Assembly (NCBI RefSeq): GCF_030272615.1
Contig: NC_081414.1
Location: 811,931,069 to 811,995,068, forward strand
Length of the DNA: 64,000 nucleotides
Origin: Cryptomeria japonica
Taxonomy: Eukaryota > Streptophyta > Pinopsida > Cupressales > Cupressaceae
Reading direction: 5' to 3'
Shown: one piece after another, positions 22,177 to 33,413 of the stretch
Layout of the letters: every line of letters begins with the position of its first letter
Position numbering within the stretch: the first letter of the stretch is position 1
Translations under genes and position numbers: made by a program
The notes under the pieces: model-generated
Database searches by the model: none
Seen by the model: the letters and a program-made list of their open reading frames with translations, nothing else
Told to the model about the DNA's origin: nothing

Positions 22177-24714
22177 CTACTTTTGATAAGATTTGAAAAG
22201 ATGATCACTTCGCGGGGGAAGAGATTGGAATTGTTTAGGCCAAAAATAATCAATAGGAACACTAGAAGTTCTTCCAGCTGGTTTAAAGAGACTATGATTG
22301 ACAGTAACAACTTCACCATTATGCAGAAATTTCAAACACTTGTGAATAGGAGAAGCAATAGCTTTCATGGAAGATAGCCAAGGATAGCCATGCTTCACAC
22401 GAAATTGTTCGGATGAAGGAATAATAGAAAAGTTCACATCAAGGGATTTCTTATGGACCTCAATAGGTAATGTAATAGAACCAATTGCAGGAGAAGAAAA
22501 TGCATCAAATAATTTCACAACCATATCTGTTTTGTCATAGATCACTTGATTCAATTGCAAAGTAAAAAGAAATTCTTCAGTAATAACATTAACCATGCAC
22601 GAAGGATCAATAAGCACTCCACGGCAAGGTGTATTCTTGAATTTTGCAACTATGTATAAAGGACCATTAGGTGCCCTGATAGTTTCACTAGAATCAAATG
22701 TGATGGAAGGTTCTTTAGGGTTTTCTTGCTGCTCTACAAATTTAATCACATTCGGAGTCATAGACACAAGACCATCAGATGAGAAAGAGGAATCATTAGC
22801 CTCAATCGCATTAGAGGTATGAGAAGGTAATGGATCAGTAAAAATCTGAAGATTTTGGTTAGGAGGAGCTATAGATGTGTTGCCTTTATCATTCACTCCA
22901 GAAACAGAGATAGTATTATTATCAATCAAATCTTGAATTTTACCCTTTAAAGCAAAACATTTTTCAGTATCATGCCCAGGTTGACGATGAAATTGACAAA
23001 AAGATTTGTTATCAAAATAGGGTGAATTAATCTTTGTAGGATCGATTTGCTTTATAGGAGGGAGAGTAAGCACATTTTGTTCCAATAACTTATTCATAAT
23101 ACTATGCAATGATTCATTCAAAGGAGTAAACTTTCTTTCTTTCTTGAAAAACTTAGAAATAGAAGGCACACCTGATGCTGCATTCACATTGTTGTTGATG
23201 ATGTTTTCATTGAATTTAATGGAATCTCTATTCGGTTTAAACTTTCCAAATGGTTGTTGACTGCTATCACCCTTATCACTCGGAGCCATAGGATTTGCTT
23301 GTTCCATTTGACTCACAGTCAGTTGATAATTGTGAAGAGTTGCACACAACTGTTGGAAAGAAGTAAACTCAGAAAATAGAAGTTTGTCTCGAATATCTTT
23401 TTGTAAATTAGAAATAAAGATTCTTTGAATATCATTGTCAGGCACTGGAAAAGAAATTTGAGCATACAAATGCTTATATCTACCAATGAAATCAATCAGT
23501 TTTTCTTTAACACCTTGTTTACAATGCATTAGATCAATCAAAGTAACTTTAGGACTTATATTGTTTTGAAATTGTTGAATAAAAGCATTTGCAAGTTGTT
23601 CGAAAGAAGTAATAGAATAAGAAACCAATGAGCAATACCATTGTAGGGCTTTATCTCTTAATGTTCTAGTAAACAGTTTTGCAAGCAACCTTTGGTCATA
23701 AGCAAAATCGGTACATATTGTTTGAAAAGTCTTAACATGTGTTAGAGGATCACCTTTACCATTATAAAGCTCCAAATGCAGGATTTCAATATGTTTAGGA
23801 GGGATAGCTCGAACAATGTCAAATGTGGGCACACTAAACTTAGATTGATTCATAGAGGCAATTTGTTGCTGTAAAGAAGAGACAGTTTGTGCAAGATTGT
23901 TAATGGTCGCTTTAGTCGAGGAGTTCATATTAGACGTGTTAGATTGTGATGGAGGTATTATGTTATTGAAAGAAGGTATTGATTGAGAATAAGGTGGCGG
24001 GACGCTATGATAGTTAGTCATAGGGGATGATTGGAAAGGAGGAACACTACAAGGAGGAATGGAATGGTTAAATGAATTGCCCCCTTGCATCATGTTCATT
24101 TGTGGAGATATAATAGGGCCACTCATTGAAGGAATGAATGAAGAAGTCGGATTGAATGAAGGAAGAGGGTTGATTGAAGAAGAGGGATTGCCCCCATGAC
24201 TGGTGATCATAGGAGGAATATTTTGTATTGAAGTGGTCATTATGTTTGATGTAAAGGTAGGTATGCTATCAATAGAATTTGTTAAAGGAACAGAATGATT
24301 GACTTGAGTGGGAGGTTGTGTATAACCTAAAGTTTCAGCACAACTCTTCATAGGCATCACATTCAAATCCACAATGTGTGCAATACCACGCAAAATATCA
24401 ATTCCATTCTTATCACTTTGAACCATGCATTTTAGACCCTCAATTAATGAAAGAGCTTGACTATCGGGATACTCTTGAGACATCCATTGCTGAAAATCAC
24501 CAAATTGGTTATCCAATTTTGAAAGTTGGTCTACAGAAACCTCATGGAGAGCTTCTTCATCATTAGGAGGATTAGAGGAATTACCCGTGTCCTCGTTAAA
24601 AAGGCTATTCAAATTAGGTTCCATCTCCTCGGTAATTAAACCTCGGAAAGACTTAATTCTAAGGCTTCGTCTAACAGGAATAGCGTAAGTAGGGCTTATT
24701 GTTGTAAAACTCAT
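22177..24714 (-). CDS. B gag-protease polyprotein (845 codons, truncated by TAG)
   Basis: Start ATG at 24712-24714, as in C. The N-terminal third is polar and Ser/Pro/Asn-rich. The gag core (residues about 310-465) has LELYNGKGDPLTHVKTF, LRDKALQWYCSL and LIDFIGRYKHLYAQISF. A knuckle-like FCQFHRQPGHDTEKC lies near residue 575. The protease-like end reads GVLIDPSCMVNVI, then PIEVHKKSLDVNF, then GYPWLSSMKAIASPIHKC. The catalytic D-T/S-G triad is D-P-S, so activity is doubtful. C continues with a Trp codon where B has TAG. Gag would assemble particles; enzymes must come from another element. Confidence 0.8.
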   Translation of the reverse strand: MSFTTISPTYAIPVRRSLRIKSFRGLITEEMEPNLNSLFNEDTGNSSNPPNDEEALHEVSVDQLSKLDNQFGDFQQWMSQEYPDSQALSLIEGLKCMVQSDKNGIDILRGIAHIVDLNVMPMKSCAETLGYTQPPTQVNHSVPLTNSIDSIPTFTSNIMTTSIQNIPPMITSHGGNPSSSINPLPSFNPTSSFIPSMSGPIISPQMNMMQGGNSFNHSIPPCSVPPFQSSPMTNYHSVPPPYSQSIPSFNNIIPPSQSNTSNMNSSTKATINNLAQTVSSLQQQIASMNQSKFSVPTFDIVRAIPPKHIEILHLELYNGKGDPLTHVKTFQTICTDFAYDQRLLAKLFTRTLRDKALQWYCSLVSYSITSFEQLANAFIQQFQNNISPKVTLIDLMHCKQGVKEKLIDFIGRYKHLYAQISFPVPDNDIQRIFISNLQKDIRDKLLFSEFTSFQQLCATLHNYQLTVSQMEQANPMAPSDKGDSSQQPFGKFKPNRDSIKFNENIINNNVNAASGVPSISKFFKKERKFTPLNESLHSIMNKLLEQNVLTLPPIKQIDPTKINSPYFDNKSFCQFHRQPGHDTEKCFALKGKIQDLIDNNTISVSGVNDKGNTSIAPPNQNLQIFTDPLPSHTSNAIEANDSSFSSDGLVSMTPNVIKFVEQQENPKEPSITFDSSETIRAPNGPLYIVAKFKNTPCRGVLIDPSCMVNVITEEFLFTLQLNQVIYDKTDMVVKLFDAFSSPAIGSITLPIEVHKKSLDVNFSIIPSSEQFRVKHGYPWLSSMKAIASPIHKCLKFLHNGEVVTVNHSLFKPAGRTSSVPIDYFWPKQFQSLPPRSDHLFKSYQK

Positions 24715-25872
24715 GCACTAGAGAGAGAGAGAAGATTTTGAATTTAGAGGTAGAAAATTTCAATAAAATCCGCCAATCTCCTAGATTTAAGCTGTTAAAT
24801 ACAATCAGAACAATCTCCCAAAATTTCAGAAAAAATGTTAGGGACTGTGGTGCTCGGAGTGCACACGGTCCTCGCAACTTTTTTCAAAATTTGCAGGGAT
24901 GAAAGTTATGATGATTTTAAAGCGAATCTGAAAAAATTGAGTGATTTTACGATCTGTAGATAGGCCAAATTAAAGTTGCAATCTCAAAATTGAACCCTAC
25001 CCAGATTGTTGAAAAATGCAAAATTTGAATTTTGAAAAATAGAGGGAAACTGAAATTTTGAATTTTATGATTTTAGAGGGAATACCAAAAGAAATGCAAG
25101 CTTTGAATTTTAAAAGTTGACTCAATTTCACGCAAAATTCAATTTTGAAAATGGAAATCAAAGTTGTTGTAATAAAACACTTAATTTCAAAAGTCACAAA
25201 TTGCAAGAATTTGAATAAAGCACTATACTTTCGAATGAATGCCAACACACTTTTCAGATTTAGGATAGTAAGAAACACAATTTTGACATGAATTTCAATT
25301 TCAACAATTTTTGAATGATTAGAAGCCTTAATCCAAGCAATCACTAGACCAATTTTGACTTTAATTTTGAAAGTTGTGGAATTGATGAAATCAGCCAAAA
25401 TTCTGGATTTTAGCAGAAAAATACAATAAGATCTAACTCCCGAAATTTTGGAAAAAATGTCAGGGACGATGGCGCTCGGAGTGCACACGGTCGTCGCAAC
25501 TTTTTTCCAAATTTTCAGGGATGAAAGATATTATGATTTTGTTGCGGAATCCAAAGTTACAGCTGATATGGAGATGTTTTGATCAGTGAAATTGTCGGTC
25601 AAAGGTTGAATCAAGAGGGTTTTAAAAATTAGCGTTTTGACAATTAACCACTTAATTTTCAGAATTAAAGCACAAATATGAATTGACAATTTGCAATAGA
25701 AGAGTAGATCTGAAACAAGCATTAACAATTACACATTTCGCAACCTCAATTACTAAAAAGAAAATTTAGGGTTTTTATGCAATTAACCTCTAAACTTTGC
25801 AAAAGATCAAACATGGAAATGTAATTCAGGAATCCAATTTTCAGATATAGCCATGAATAATTCAGAAAGGAG
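24715..25872 (-). other. B leader between primer site and gag
   Basis: A Phe/Ile/Lys-rich frame (24997-25488) and others occur by composition only. The leader carries two copies of the hairpin motif (24842-24872, 25464-25494). C has the same leader in the other orientation (34300-35454). No convincing gene. Confidence 0.55.
25464..25494 (-). other. Hairpin motif copy in B leader
   Basis: Read on the minus strand: G-A-C-x-G-T-G-T-G-C arm, ACTCCGA loop, then a G-C-G-C-C-A-T-C-G-T-C-C arm. Related copies lie at 24842-24872 and in both LTRs (19642-19672, 26261-26291), so each RNA would carry it several times. Confidence 0.55.
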
Positions 25873-25891
25873 GTTCACGTCGGGTTCAACA
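25873..25891 (-). other. B primer-binding site, tRNA-Trp type
   Basis: 'gttcacgtcgggttcaaca' on the plus strand is the complement of TGTTGAACCCGACGTGAAC, one base different from the C site (TGGTGAACCCGACGTGAAC). It lies three bases from the 5' LTR. Confidence 0.75.
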
Positions 25892-25894
25892 AAT

Positions 25895-27162
25895 TGTAAA
25901 GTGGAAAAATTGAACCCTAGTTGCTCTCCCCTCTTCCAACTCCAAGGAGAGAGAAGGGAGGTCACTAGGATTGATGGTTTTCACTTAGGGGAGACTTTAC
26001 ATTCAAAAGAGGGGTTGAAACCCACAAGATCCAATCCCACACAATGCAAGATTGGATTCTAAATGAGTTTCAAGGGTTAAGACAACAAGGCTACCCTCTT
26101 TTGTAAAGAATGTAGATAGAAAGATTAAGCTAGGAATGCATGAAAAGTGAGAAAGATTCCCTTATAAACAGAGATAGGGATATAGGATGAAGCTGCGGAC
26201 CTGGAATTAGTAGTAAAATGTCGAGACGGTGCTGTCCTGCAAATTTGAGTGAAAGTTGATGGGATGATGGCACCCGGAGTGCACACGGTCCTCCGAAAAA
26301 TCCGCGAAACGAAGGGGGATCTGTTCGTCTCTGCACAAGGATTCCAGATCTTCAATTTCAGCCGTGTACCTACAACCTACACATGGAAAAGTGAAGACGA
26401 TTGGGGGGTTAGGGATTAGGGGTTTTCCCTTAGGTCAAACCCCAGTTTTGGAATTAACCAAGAAATGAGAAATGCTGTAAATGTAAATGATTGTAATGTA
26501 AAACAAGTACTAGTACCTTGTTGTAAGAATGTTTGTATTCTTACATGCGAAGGTGTAGTTGTTGTTGTATGTTGTATGTTGTAAGTTGTAAGTGATCTCC
26601 TCTTCAATGGTTGAATCCTTGCCTTGAATGCAACACTTAGCCTTGAATGGAGACTTAGAATGATCAATTGCTTCAAGGAATGCTTGAATGCTTGAATGCT
26701 TGAATGCTTGAATGTTTGAGTATCGTTTCCACCGTTTTCCTTCTTTTCCAAAATGGAAGAGGAAATGTAGTTTATATACTTGTCAATTAGGGCTGATAGA
26801 CTGATTTTCCTGACCTTAGGCCGACCAGGAAAGGGTATTTTCCAATTTGCAAACATAAAGACCCGAAGCCCCATAAGAGACCGGGCCCAAAATAGGGCCA
26901 GGGACCAGGGCACTGGGCGCCATGGTCCTGGGGGACCAGGGCGCTGGGCACCCTAGTCCTGAAGGACCAGGGTGCTGGGCGCTCTGGTCCCACCTCCCGG
27001 GACAGCAGGGTGCAAGGAGGATCAGGCCAGGGTACTGGAAAAATGCAGTTTTTGATGTCGTGGACAAGTTTCGGGGTCTCCGTTCAGGTTCTGTGTTGCG
27101 TCGCCATTGTGAAGACCCAAATGCGGTCAAAATTGCAAGTTTCACAATTTTAGGACGCTACA
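25895..27162 (-). repeat. B 5' LTR (minus strand)
   Basis: 1268 bp, same length as the 3' copy. TATA at 26771-26778 and the CG-rich palindromic block near 26845-27020. It ends (plus-strand right edge) in 'gctaca' followed by the duplication gctag. Confidence 0.9.
26771..26778 (-). promoter_or_regulatory. TATA box in B 5' LTR
   Basis: TATATAAA on the minus strand, in the same context as in the other three LTRs of this family. This copy would drive element transcription. Confidence 0.65.
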
Positions 27163-27167
27163 GCTAG

Positions 27168-27638
27168 ATCATTTACTTGTTGATTACTCACATCTTTGAC
27201 AAGTTAGAAACCCTTAACCGGGTAGGCCCAGAAAATCCTTTGTAAATCCCCTAACAAGGTGGTTCACATCTATGGATCTGAAATCCTCTCACAAGGTAGT
27301 CTCTTGGACTTATCTCCTAACAGAGATTGAGATTCCTAACAGGATCTATTCTAGTAGAGAACATTGTATGACCTTAACCGGTCTGGTTACTATTCTGTAG
27401 ATAGTTACTTGTGAGTTTCATCTCACCATGGTTTTTCCTATTCGGGTTTCCACGTCAAAATATCTTGTGTTATGGTGATTGTGCTTCTATGGGTGAATGC
27501 ATTATTTTCTATTTGGTTTGTTGTGTGTTAACCAGTTTGTTTGCTAAACTATTTTACCGATTTACTACTAGATTATTAAAGTGTTTAAGTACAATATTTT
27601 TTGGTATACTAATTCACCCCCCCCCCTCGTAGTATTCA
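27168..27638 (+). repeat. D 5' LTR, right part
   Basis: Resumes at 'atcatttacttgttgattac' after B and ends TATTCA at 27638. A run of about 13 C lies at 27617-27626 next to 'aattca'. It matches 41510-41973. Confidence 0.85.
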
Positions 27639-27643
27639 TCAAT

Positions 27644-27656
27644 TGGTATCAGAGCC
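27644..27656 (+). other. D primer-binding site, tRNA-iMet type
   Basis: 'tggtatcagagcc' is the exact initiator-tRNA-Met complement used by most plant Ty1/copia elements. It lies five bases after the LTR. Confidence 0.9.
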
Positions 27657-27691
27657 AACTTTTTGATAAGTCTAACCACTTGGAAAGAGAT

Positions 27692-28920
27692 ATGGGGGAA
27701 TACATTGTGAGGAAACTTACTCATTGGCTCACTAAGTCTGAGCAAGTCTATGATGAACTTATGGTCAAATATAAGGCCTCTTAGGCAAAAAGAAGAGAGC
27801 ATGCTAAAAAACTGATGGAGCTAACTGAAAATAGTTCTTCTGATGAGGCGGACTAAGAAGGGAACTTGAAGGCCTAACTATCAGAATGTGTTAAGAGATT
27901 GAGAACTGGAGGAAAGCTGAAGACCTAGTAAAAGACAAAGATCATGAGACTTCCAAGCTGAAGCAAGAGATCATTGCACTTATCGCTCATCTTCATGAAA
28001 GCAAAATGGAAAAAGAAGAAGTGTAAGGTGAACTAAACATGGCTATCTTTGAGAATGCAACCTTGAAGGAATCCAATGCTGCCATTTCCAGAGAACTCAC
28101 TGAGTCAAAGGAAATACTTGCCAAATTCAATAAGAGCTCTGTCAAGCTAGAGCAGAAGCTTGAATTAGCTAAACCGGTAAAGAATACCAATGGACTTGGT
28201 TTCTCTGAAAATGAGGAAGGTGAGACCTCTAGAATAAAAAGTGGAGCATCAAAGAAACAACCGGCATCAAAGGATAAAGGTAAGCAAAAGTTAAAACCTA
28301 TTTGCTTTAACTATCTCAAGGAAGGACACACTGCTAATGTATGTAGAAGTAAGGCTTACAATAATTTTCCTTATTTTCTAAATGATAAGCCTAGATCCAA
28401 TAGATTCAATGGTAATTGTTATGCATGCAAAAAATTTGGGCATAGAGCATTTGAATGCAGGTCTGTCGTGCACAATACCGGAAGGTATCCTCAAAGGAAT
28501 CAAGGAGTTTTTCCTAAACCCTCTGGGAACTGGAACCCAAACCAATTTAATACCTATAGTCATCAGTCAGGTAGTGGTGGCTATCAAGCGGCAACCAGAT
28601 GTAGAGAAATCTATATGATTTGTCATGGTCATGGTCACACTACTGCAACATGCAGAAGGAAGAATAAAAACATGAATAATGGACCTTGGAGAGTACCTGG
28701 AATGGTTTTCTATCACTGCAGCAAACTAGGTCATACAACAAGATTCTACAGAGCAAGAAAGGGTATATTGGATGATATACCAGTCACTTCGAAAGGAAAA
28801 ATTGATGTCGAAATTATTCAAGCAGATATGAAGAAAACCTAGAAGAAGAAGACAAAAGAAGTGATTCAAGAAGAACCGGTTTCTACACCCAGTGTGGAAG
28901 TTGCTGAACCGACAAACTAA
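27692..28920 (+). pseudogene. D gag-like protein: coiled coil and four zinc knuckles
   Basis: ATG (MGEYIVRKL) matches the E1 and E3 starts. The first part is broken (TAG at 27782; TAA near 27854 with loss of the segment seen as NIDALVEKVEKLN in E3). From 28039 a 267-codon open frame runs: coiled coil, then knuckles CFNYLKEGHTANVC (28306), CYACKKFGHRAFEC (28418), CHGHGHTTATC (28622) and CSKLGHTTRFY (28718, last C replaced by Y). After a TAG at 28840 the tail ends at 28918-28920. Knuckle 2 keeps CX2CX4HX4C. It should bind RNA. The lack of pol means any movement needs a helper element. Confidence 0.75.
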
Positions 28921-29364
28921 GCATTAGAAAATATTAGGGGGAGCAAATGGTAAAATATCTCAAACCCCTGGTTGACACCAGTAAAAGACCTTAACCAGTA
29001 TGAGATACCTGTCAGATTGGTAGAAGACTGAAAATGGTATAAGGAAAAATTAGGGTTTATGCCCTAATAATGGAGCATTTATTATGGTAGGTGGAGAATC
29101 TGTTTAAAAGGAATTTTCAAATCATTTCTCAATGTCATTTTTTTGAGCAAAGAAGTTTTCAAGTGCAGAGCAAAGAAAAGTGATTTACATTGTGATCCAA
29201 AGAATTTATCAAAATCCTAAAGAAGAATATGAAGTAAACATCTGTTGGAGAAGTGTAGAATGCAAAGCGACATTTCAGTAACCGAAGGAGTGTGGAGCGA
29301 AGTTCAAATTGTGAAGCCCTAAATTTTGATCTATGAAGGTATTTTTTAAAATTCTCTATTTATC
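28921..29364 (+). other. D spacer between gag and second ORF
   Basis: Non-coding, ending in an A/T-rich run before the ATG at 29365. E3 has an equivalent spacer (59988-60431) with phrases such as 'tttagcaag/agcat' in register. It could hold a signal for second-ORF expression (internal initiation, splicing or reinitiation); nothing in the sequence decides which. Confidence 0.4.
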
Positions 29365-32300
29365 ATGGATTCTGCATCATATGTTAGCTCTACTGCACCA
29401 GTTGATTTTGTAGATTTCATTCAACGAAAGGTAAAATACAATGCCCTATCTCAAATACCTGCTGGTGTCATAGTGGAAGAAGGCATTTCAGATTTCATTG
29501 ACTGCAAGATTGAAGACCTAGGATCTCTAATGATCCATTCCTAGTTTATTTTGTTATGCGGAAGGGATAAGAAGATTAAACCAAAATTCTGCATTCTGGA
29601 AAAGAAGAAACTTCACAACGCAACCTATTTTCTTGAAGAATTTTCCGATGATCACATTTGAATTATTCTGAGTAGAGTACATGGTGATAAGATGTACTTA
29701 GAGCAGACACATGATATCACACCAAAAGCGATTCATGCTGTCACTAGTTTCTGCAATGTCGGTGAAGTGCTTGCCCTAAGAAAGATTAGCAAGACAAAAA
29801 TGACTAAGCTCACTGGTTCTATGAGCGATTCACTGGGAATGACTGTCAATTCAATCAAGGATGATCTGGTCAAATATGCATGAATGGTGATTGGATACCA
29901 AATGTTCCACGCTAGCAAAATCAACTTTGTCTCTGCTACAACAGTAAATGTCACCGACAAGATGATCAAGGAAGATGCATCATTTGATCTATGCACCGGT
30001 ATGCAAAGACAACTTCTGTTGAACCTCAAGTCGATCAAACAGGACAATACCCTAAAATTTAAGTTTGGACAACTATTGGTTGGGTTGTTCTTCTACTTCC
30101 AAGGCTACTTTCCAGGAGTAGGTGATATTTAGTGGTCTGCTGACCAACCGGTGACAAAGCAAATCAAGGAAATCCTACAAGCGGTAGGAACTAGTTATCC
30201 GAAAGTGCTGAAAAAATATTTTGATGAGTTCAGATGAAAAATGAATCAAAGGGTAAGAATATCTAGTGATATAGTCAAAAAGTATGAGGAAGACATCTGC
30301 TTCACCATCAAAGTTGATGAGTGCATAATGGAGGCGGTTGAGCCTAGACAGGAAGAAGTGGAACCAATGGGATATGAGGTAATGAATGACATGTTAGATG
30401 GGTATGCCTCTACCCTAATCGCCTCGCCCCTTGATCCAAAGGAAAAGAGAACCGACACCTATTTGGAAAGGGTTACACTGGTTCAAGAACCCTCAGTAAA
30501 GAAGGGAAAGGCAGTGCCTTCAGCATCAGCACCGGTTACCACAACAAGTCCCAAAGTGGCCAAGTGGTCACGAGCAAAAAAGAAACCAGAAGCGACACCC
30601 ACCAAAGTCTTTGAGAGGAAGCGAAAGACAAAAAACAATACACTAGACTCAGAGGACACTGTCTCTGAAGAACAACCTAAGAAGACTAGGCGAGCAAGGA
30701 AAAAGACAAATAGTGAACTGACAACATCTGCACTAGTAAATATTGATATTTCCTCTTACAAACCTTTGACACATTGTCAAAGAATAGTTAAGAATATTAG
30801 AATAAAAGTACTTTGTGATTTGAAAGAGTGCTTTGATGATTTTAATGATGATGAAAAGAAAGAAGTTGAACAGGAAGTCATCAATTATTTATGTATTAAC
30901 GATCAGTGGCCATCAGAAATTAAATCTGAGACATCTAATTCTTTGTATAATTATTTAGACAACAAGTGGCACATTGCCATAGAAAAGGAACAAGAAATAA
31001 GAGAGGAAGTATTTGCACAATACTTTCCTGATGTGCCTAAAACAAAATTGTATGAAGTGGTGGAGAAATATAAGGGCCTCTTCTTCATGAGAAGAAGAAG
31101 ACTCCTATTAATGGAAGGAAAAAGTTCTAGAAGTGGTCAAAGATGCCCACTCCCTTGCTCAATGAGCTTTAAAACTACATGAAGTGGCTGAAGCCAATAG
31201 GAAAGTAGAGCAAGAACCGGAAATCACTCAATTGGATGAAGTATACAACAGTGAAGGAAACCTAGTCACCACTCAAATGGAACCGATTGATGTTGATGCC
31301 TTAAATGGTGACAATGTTACTCTGGATGCACTAGTAGAAACAAAAGGTCAAACGAAATAGGAGAAAGAAAAGACAAAACAGGCAAAACATAAAAAGAAGA
31401 AAGAGGATGAGAAGACAAAGAAAGAGGAAGAAAAGAGAAAAGAAGAGGAGAATAAGAAACAAGAGGATGAGAAGAAGAAGAAGGAAGCAGAAAAGGAAGA
31501 GGAGAAGAGAAAGGAAGAGGAGAAGAAGAAGGAAGAGGAGAAGAAGAAGGAAGAGGAGAAGAGAAAGGAAGAGGAGAAGAAAAAGTAATAGGAAAAGAGA
31601 AAGGAAGAGGAGAAGAAAAAGGAAGAGGAGAAGAGAAAGAAAGAGGAGAAGAGAAAGGATGAAGATGAAGAGAAGCAGAAAGAAGAGGAGAAAAAGAAGG
31701 CAGAAGAAGACAAGAAGAAATCCAAAGAGAAAGAAGAAGTGACACAGAGCACTCAGATGGAAACTCCAAAGGCAACCAGTAGTCAAGCTAAATTGGCTGA
31801 CATTACTAGTCCTATTGACCTCTAGTCTACAAACGAATCGGAGCTACTACTGAGCATTAAGATTTCTCAAGAGTGATTGGATGCTCTAAGGAGCAAAAAT
31901 GAGGAAGATGTTATCCAAACTGTAGTGGAAACACTCACCAATTTGATACCTGGTACAAACCTCCCCAGTACTGATTCCTCACTTGCCCAATTAAAGCTTC
32001 TATGTATAGTTGTGGAAGACCAGGTCCAAAGCCTGGAAGAAGTTGGAGAAACAAATGCCAAAAAGAAGCATGAAAAGGCTCTGAACATTGCCTTGGTGAA
32101 GAAGTTGAATGACCTTTGGTCAAAACTTTAGAAGACACAAAAGGACATCAGAGATGCAATGGATGAGGGTAATCTACTACTCAGCAAGATTGTCAACCTC
32201 ATTTATTCTATGATGATGTGCTCACTCAGAAGGACAAACTGCAATCTGATATGCAGTCATTTATTAGCACCTTCAAGATGCCATATGATTCCTTCTCCAC

Positions 32301-32631
32301 ATTTTGACAAACTTCTCACCGGTTTCAACTTCAATCTGCAAGACTAGAGGTAGAGATAAACAACTAGACATGTAATTTGCAAGAACTTCAACTAGTCCTA
32401 CTGCCAAGACTGCAAATTCTCTAGAAATGCTACCTCAATATAGATGCCCTAACGATTACTCAAGAGATGAGTACCATGGATGCCATGGAAGAGCAGGTTT
32501 ATCAGATGCAAATGGAGAATGAGGTTGCTACCTCATTGCTTTAATCATGGTCTTTATCTATGAAGACATTTATGCAGGGTTTTAAATCAGTTTTTGACAA
32601 GTTTCACTCTTTATTGTCATATAAATTTTAA
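29365..32631 (+). pseudogene. D second ORF: large charged protein, unknown function
   Basis: Starts MDSASYVSSTAP. The N-terminal part (29365-30240) is globular-looking: a LEKKKLHNATYF block, TGSMSDSLGMTVNSIKD, and FKFGQLLVGLFFYFQGYFP (30058-30114), also found in E3 as FKFGQLIMGLFFYF. It continues with RVRISSDIVKKYEEDICF (E3: RISGEVVNKYEDSICF) and a basic region (30550-30710), then a Lys/Glu repeat (31371-31740), a GEL/ESL helix and a tail near 32631. TAG at 29542, TGA at 29659, TGA at 29881, TAG at 30130, TGA at 30235, and frameshifts near 31100 and 32190 break it. No polymerase, integrase or protease motif is seen. It fills the place pol normally takes. Confidence 0.65.
31371..31740 (+). repeat. 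Purine-only Lys/Glu/Arg repeat tract in D
   Basis: About 370 bases of almost pure A/G, built from gaggagaagaagaaggaa-type units, encoding KKKEEEKRKEEE repeats in the second-ORF frame. One TAA (31586-31588) interrupts. The opposite strand is pure pyrimidine, which creates spurious long Leu/Phe/Ser ORFs. Confidence 0.85.
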
Positions 32632-32906
32632 ATCAGTTTTTAATGCTAATGGAACAGGGGTTTTTCAACTATACTTTGTCATTCTTGGCAAAGGGGGAGT
32701 AGTATTCTGTATTTAAAATTTTGATGCATTCTTTGCATACTTTCATGTTTATCTCAGTAAGGAAGTAGTATATATTGTATTTTCTGCATAAGGGATAGTG
32801 TATATGCTTAGAGGGAGTAAATTTTGCTTATGGCATAATTTTGTTGTAAAACACTTAGCTGTCAAATTTTTTCCTAAGTGTTGCCATCAATGCCAAAGGG
32901 GGAGAT
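32632..32906 (+). other. D 3' untranslated region and polypurine tract
   Basis: T-rich, with two G-rich 'gggggag' islands. The tract 'aaagggggaga' at 32895-32905 is directly before the 3' LTR (TGTTGGC at 32907). Confidence 0.75.
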
Positions 32907-33021
32907 TGTTGGCATTTTGATGATAATGTTGTGATTGTCATTGATGGACACACACTTGCTATGAGATTACTTTGAGAATGTATGAATTATGCTCAACTGG
33001 TAATTGTTCCAAACCAGTATC
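32907..33021 (+). repeat. D 3' LTR, left part
   Basis: 115 bp matching 18552-18670, interrupted by C. 'gtatc' at 33017-33021 is the C target duplication. Confidence 0.85.
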
Positions 33022-33405
33022 TGTAGTGTCCTAAAATTGCGACACTTGCAATTTCGACTGCATTTCGGTCTTCACGATGGCGACGCAACACGCAACCTGA
33101 ATGGAGACCCCAAAACTTGCTCACGACACTGAAAACTGCATTTTTCATGCACCCTGGCCTGAACCTCCTTTGCACCCCGCTGTCCCGGAGGTGGGACCAG
33201 AGCGCCCAGCGCCTTGGTCCCTCAGGACCAAGGCGCCTAGCGCCCTGCTCCTCCAGGACCATGGCGCCCAGCGCCCTGGTCCCTGGGTCCTATTTTGGGC
33301 CCGGTTTCCTAAGTGATATCGGGTCTTTTTGATTGCAATTTGGAAATATACTTCCCTGGTCGGCCTAAGGTCGGGAAAATCAGTCTATCAGCCCTAATTG
33401 ACAAG

Positions 33406-33413
33406 TATATAAA
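33406..33413 (+). promoter_or_regulatory. TATA box in C 5' LTR
   Basis: 'tatataaa' in 'gacaagtatataaactac', followed by a C/T-rich start region. The same context is conserved in all four LTRs of B and C. Confidence 0.65.

Larger units (their letters stand above)
19276..27162 (-). mobile_element. B: gag-protease LTR retrotransposon (tRNA-Trp primer site), minus strand, in D 5' LTR
   Basis: LTRs of identical length (1268 bp) at 25895-27162 (5' on the minus strand) and 19276-20543 (3'). A perfect 5-bp duplication (gctag) sits at 19271-19275 and 27163-27167. The undisturbed target is visible in the other D LTR at 41490-41510. Primer site 25873-25891, purine tract 20544-20559, TATA boxes in both LTRs. 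It encodes gag and a protease remnant only. About 7.9 kb. It is the inverted sibling of C. Confidence 0.95.

Noticed and set aside
31317-31786. Long minus-strand ORFs rich in Leu, Phe and Ser
   Set aside because: They are the complement of the homopurine Lys/Glu tract of D; a pure pyrimidine strand has few stops. No start context or domain.
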